From Torymus aiolomorphi (taxonomy: Eukaryota; Arthropoda; Insecta; Hymenoptera; Torymidae), in the NCBI GenBank assembly GCA_036365515.1, contig CM070876.1:175597478-175661477 (forward strand): DNA of 64,000 nt. The letters run 5' to 3'. A program made the position numbers and the translations under genes. The notes beneath the pieces are model-generated. The model was not told the DNA's origin and did no database searches. It saw nothing but the letters and a program-made list of their open reading frames with translations. Shown here one piece after another: positions 63,201 through 64,000 of the stretch (the stretch's first letter is position 1; each line of letters opens with the position of its first letter).

Positions 63201-64000
63201 TTTATGGTTTATTTTCTGTTGAAAAATTTTGAATTGCAACATAAAATATAATCTTATCGAGTTTGAATTAATTTGATAGGTTTTTTAAAATTTTATGAAT
63301 TAGTCCAGGTCTCATGCTACATCGTTATTTTTTTACAAGCAAATAATTCAAACATTTATCAGTAAATTGACTGGAAGTGATATTTTATTCAATTTTAAAT
63401 TACCATCTATTAATATTTATTAATATTGTACAACAACATTTTCAATTGCGTTAATGTAGTTTCATTGACAATATTTGCTTTTCGAACAGTGTCATAAAGT
63501 TGTTATTGTGAAATTATCGTATCATAAAAAGTTTAAAAATAAATACTCAAATAATCATTAAGCCATATAAACGCCGTCTATATATAAATTGGTGATAATA
63601 AAAAATAAATAAAAAAATACGACCTACTAATTTTCTCCTAATATTACTATTGGACAAAAATAACCGCAATAAATATTCGGAATGCACACACGCGAAAAAA
63701 AGCTCACCCGCGCTCATAAAATTAATAAAAAGAAAAAAGCACAAACGACGGCTCCTCACTGAGTTATATGCGTACGGAGTCGCGAAATCGACTGGCCGAT
63801 TTTTACTGCGGTCTCTGCGTCGGGAATTTACGACTGCCGCGCGCATGCCAAATTGAACCGGGCATTTTTTGTGCCGCCCGTATGACTATTAAAATAAAAA
63901 AAGAATGCTAAAGGTCGCGGCTTTGAGCTCCGCTCGTAAAATTTATATATATATATACACTGAGAAAAGGATTATAAACGTCGCCGGGTGTAGTATTAAA
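63201..64000. other. Non-coding to window edge
   Basis: AT-rich, then slightly CpG-enriched near 63.8 kb. Nothing recognised. Confidence 0.4.

Overview
The window is eukaryotic nuclear DNA from an insect. The intron-rich genes with short AT-rich introns, the abundance of TIR elements, Penelope-like retroelements and microsatellites, and the patchy CpG-rich stretches suggest a hymenopteran, perhaps a chalcid parasitoid wasp. That placement is inference, because no marker gene was available to test it. No prokaryotic operon, CRISPR array or viral genome is visible.

Layout: 1-3.1 kb holds dispersed repeats, including one TIR element inserted inside another palindromic element, and a 266-bp (GT)n array. 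A spliced minus-strand C2H2 zinc-finger gene lies at 5.1-6.7 kb, with a CpG-rich probable first exon or promoter at 7.8-8.2 kb. A five-exon minus-strand gene at 10.4-14.15 kb encodes an ANKLE1/LEM-3-type protein (ankyrin repeats, LEM domain, GIY-YIG nuclease). From 14.4 to 37.1 kb the DNA is mostly repeat: several MITEs (one hAT-like with a perfect 8-bp target duplication), a tRNA-like relic, minisatellites, a decayed Penelope-like element, an LRR pseudogene, a family of hairpin-GT-array elements that I interpret as Helentron-type non-autonomous elements, a TIR element carrying a tRNA-like sequence inside an (AT)n tract, a small ankyrin gene, a 200-bp-arm foldback palindrome, and a 4.1-kb composite element with 300-bp TIRs and an internal satellite. 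From 38.5 kb to the end the DNA is of another kind, with hardly any transposons, many simple repeats and many CpG-rich islands. It contains a minus-strand two-finger C2H2 transcription-factor gene (45.1-48.2 kb), a probable very long 3' UTR below it, and a large upstream regulatory or intronic region.

Exon boundaries were derived by hand from GT/AG sites and reading phase. For ANKLE1 and both zinc-finger genes every internal junction given keeps the frame. The four protein genes have no evident shared pathway. The main novelty candidates are the modular Helentron-like family with a reconstructable empty site, the nested palindromes, the hammerhead-like cores and the composite 4.1-kb foldback element.
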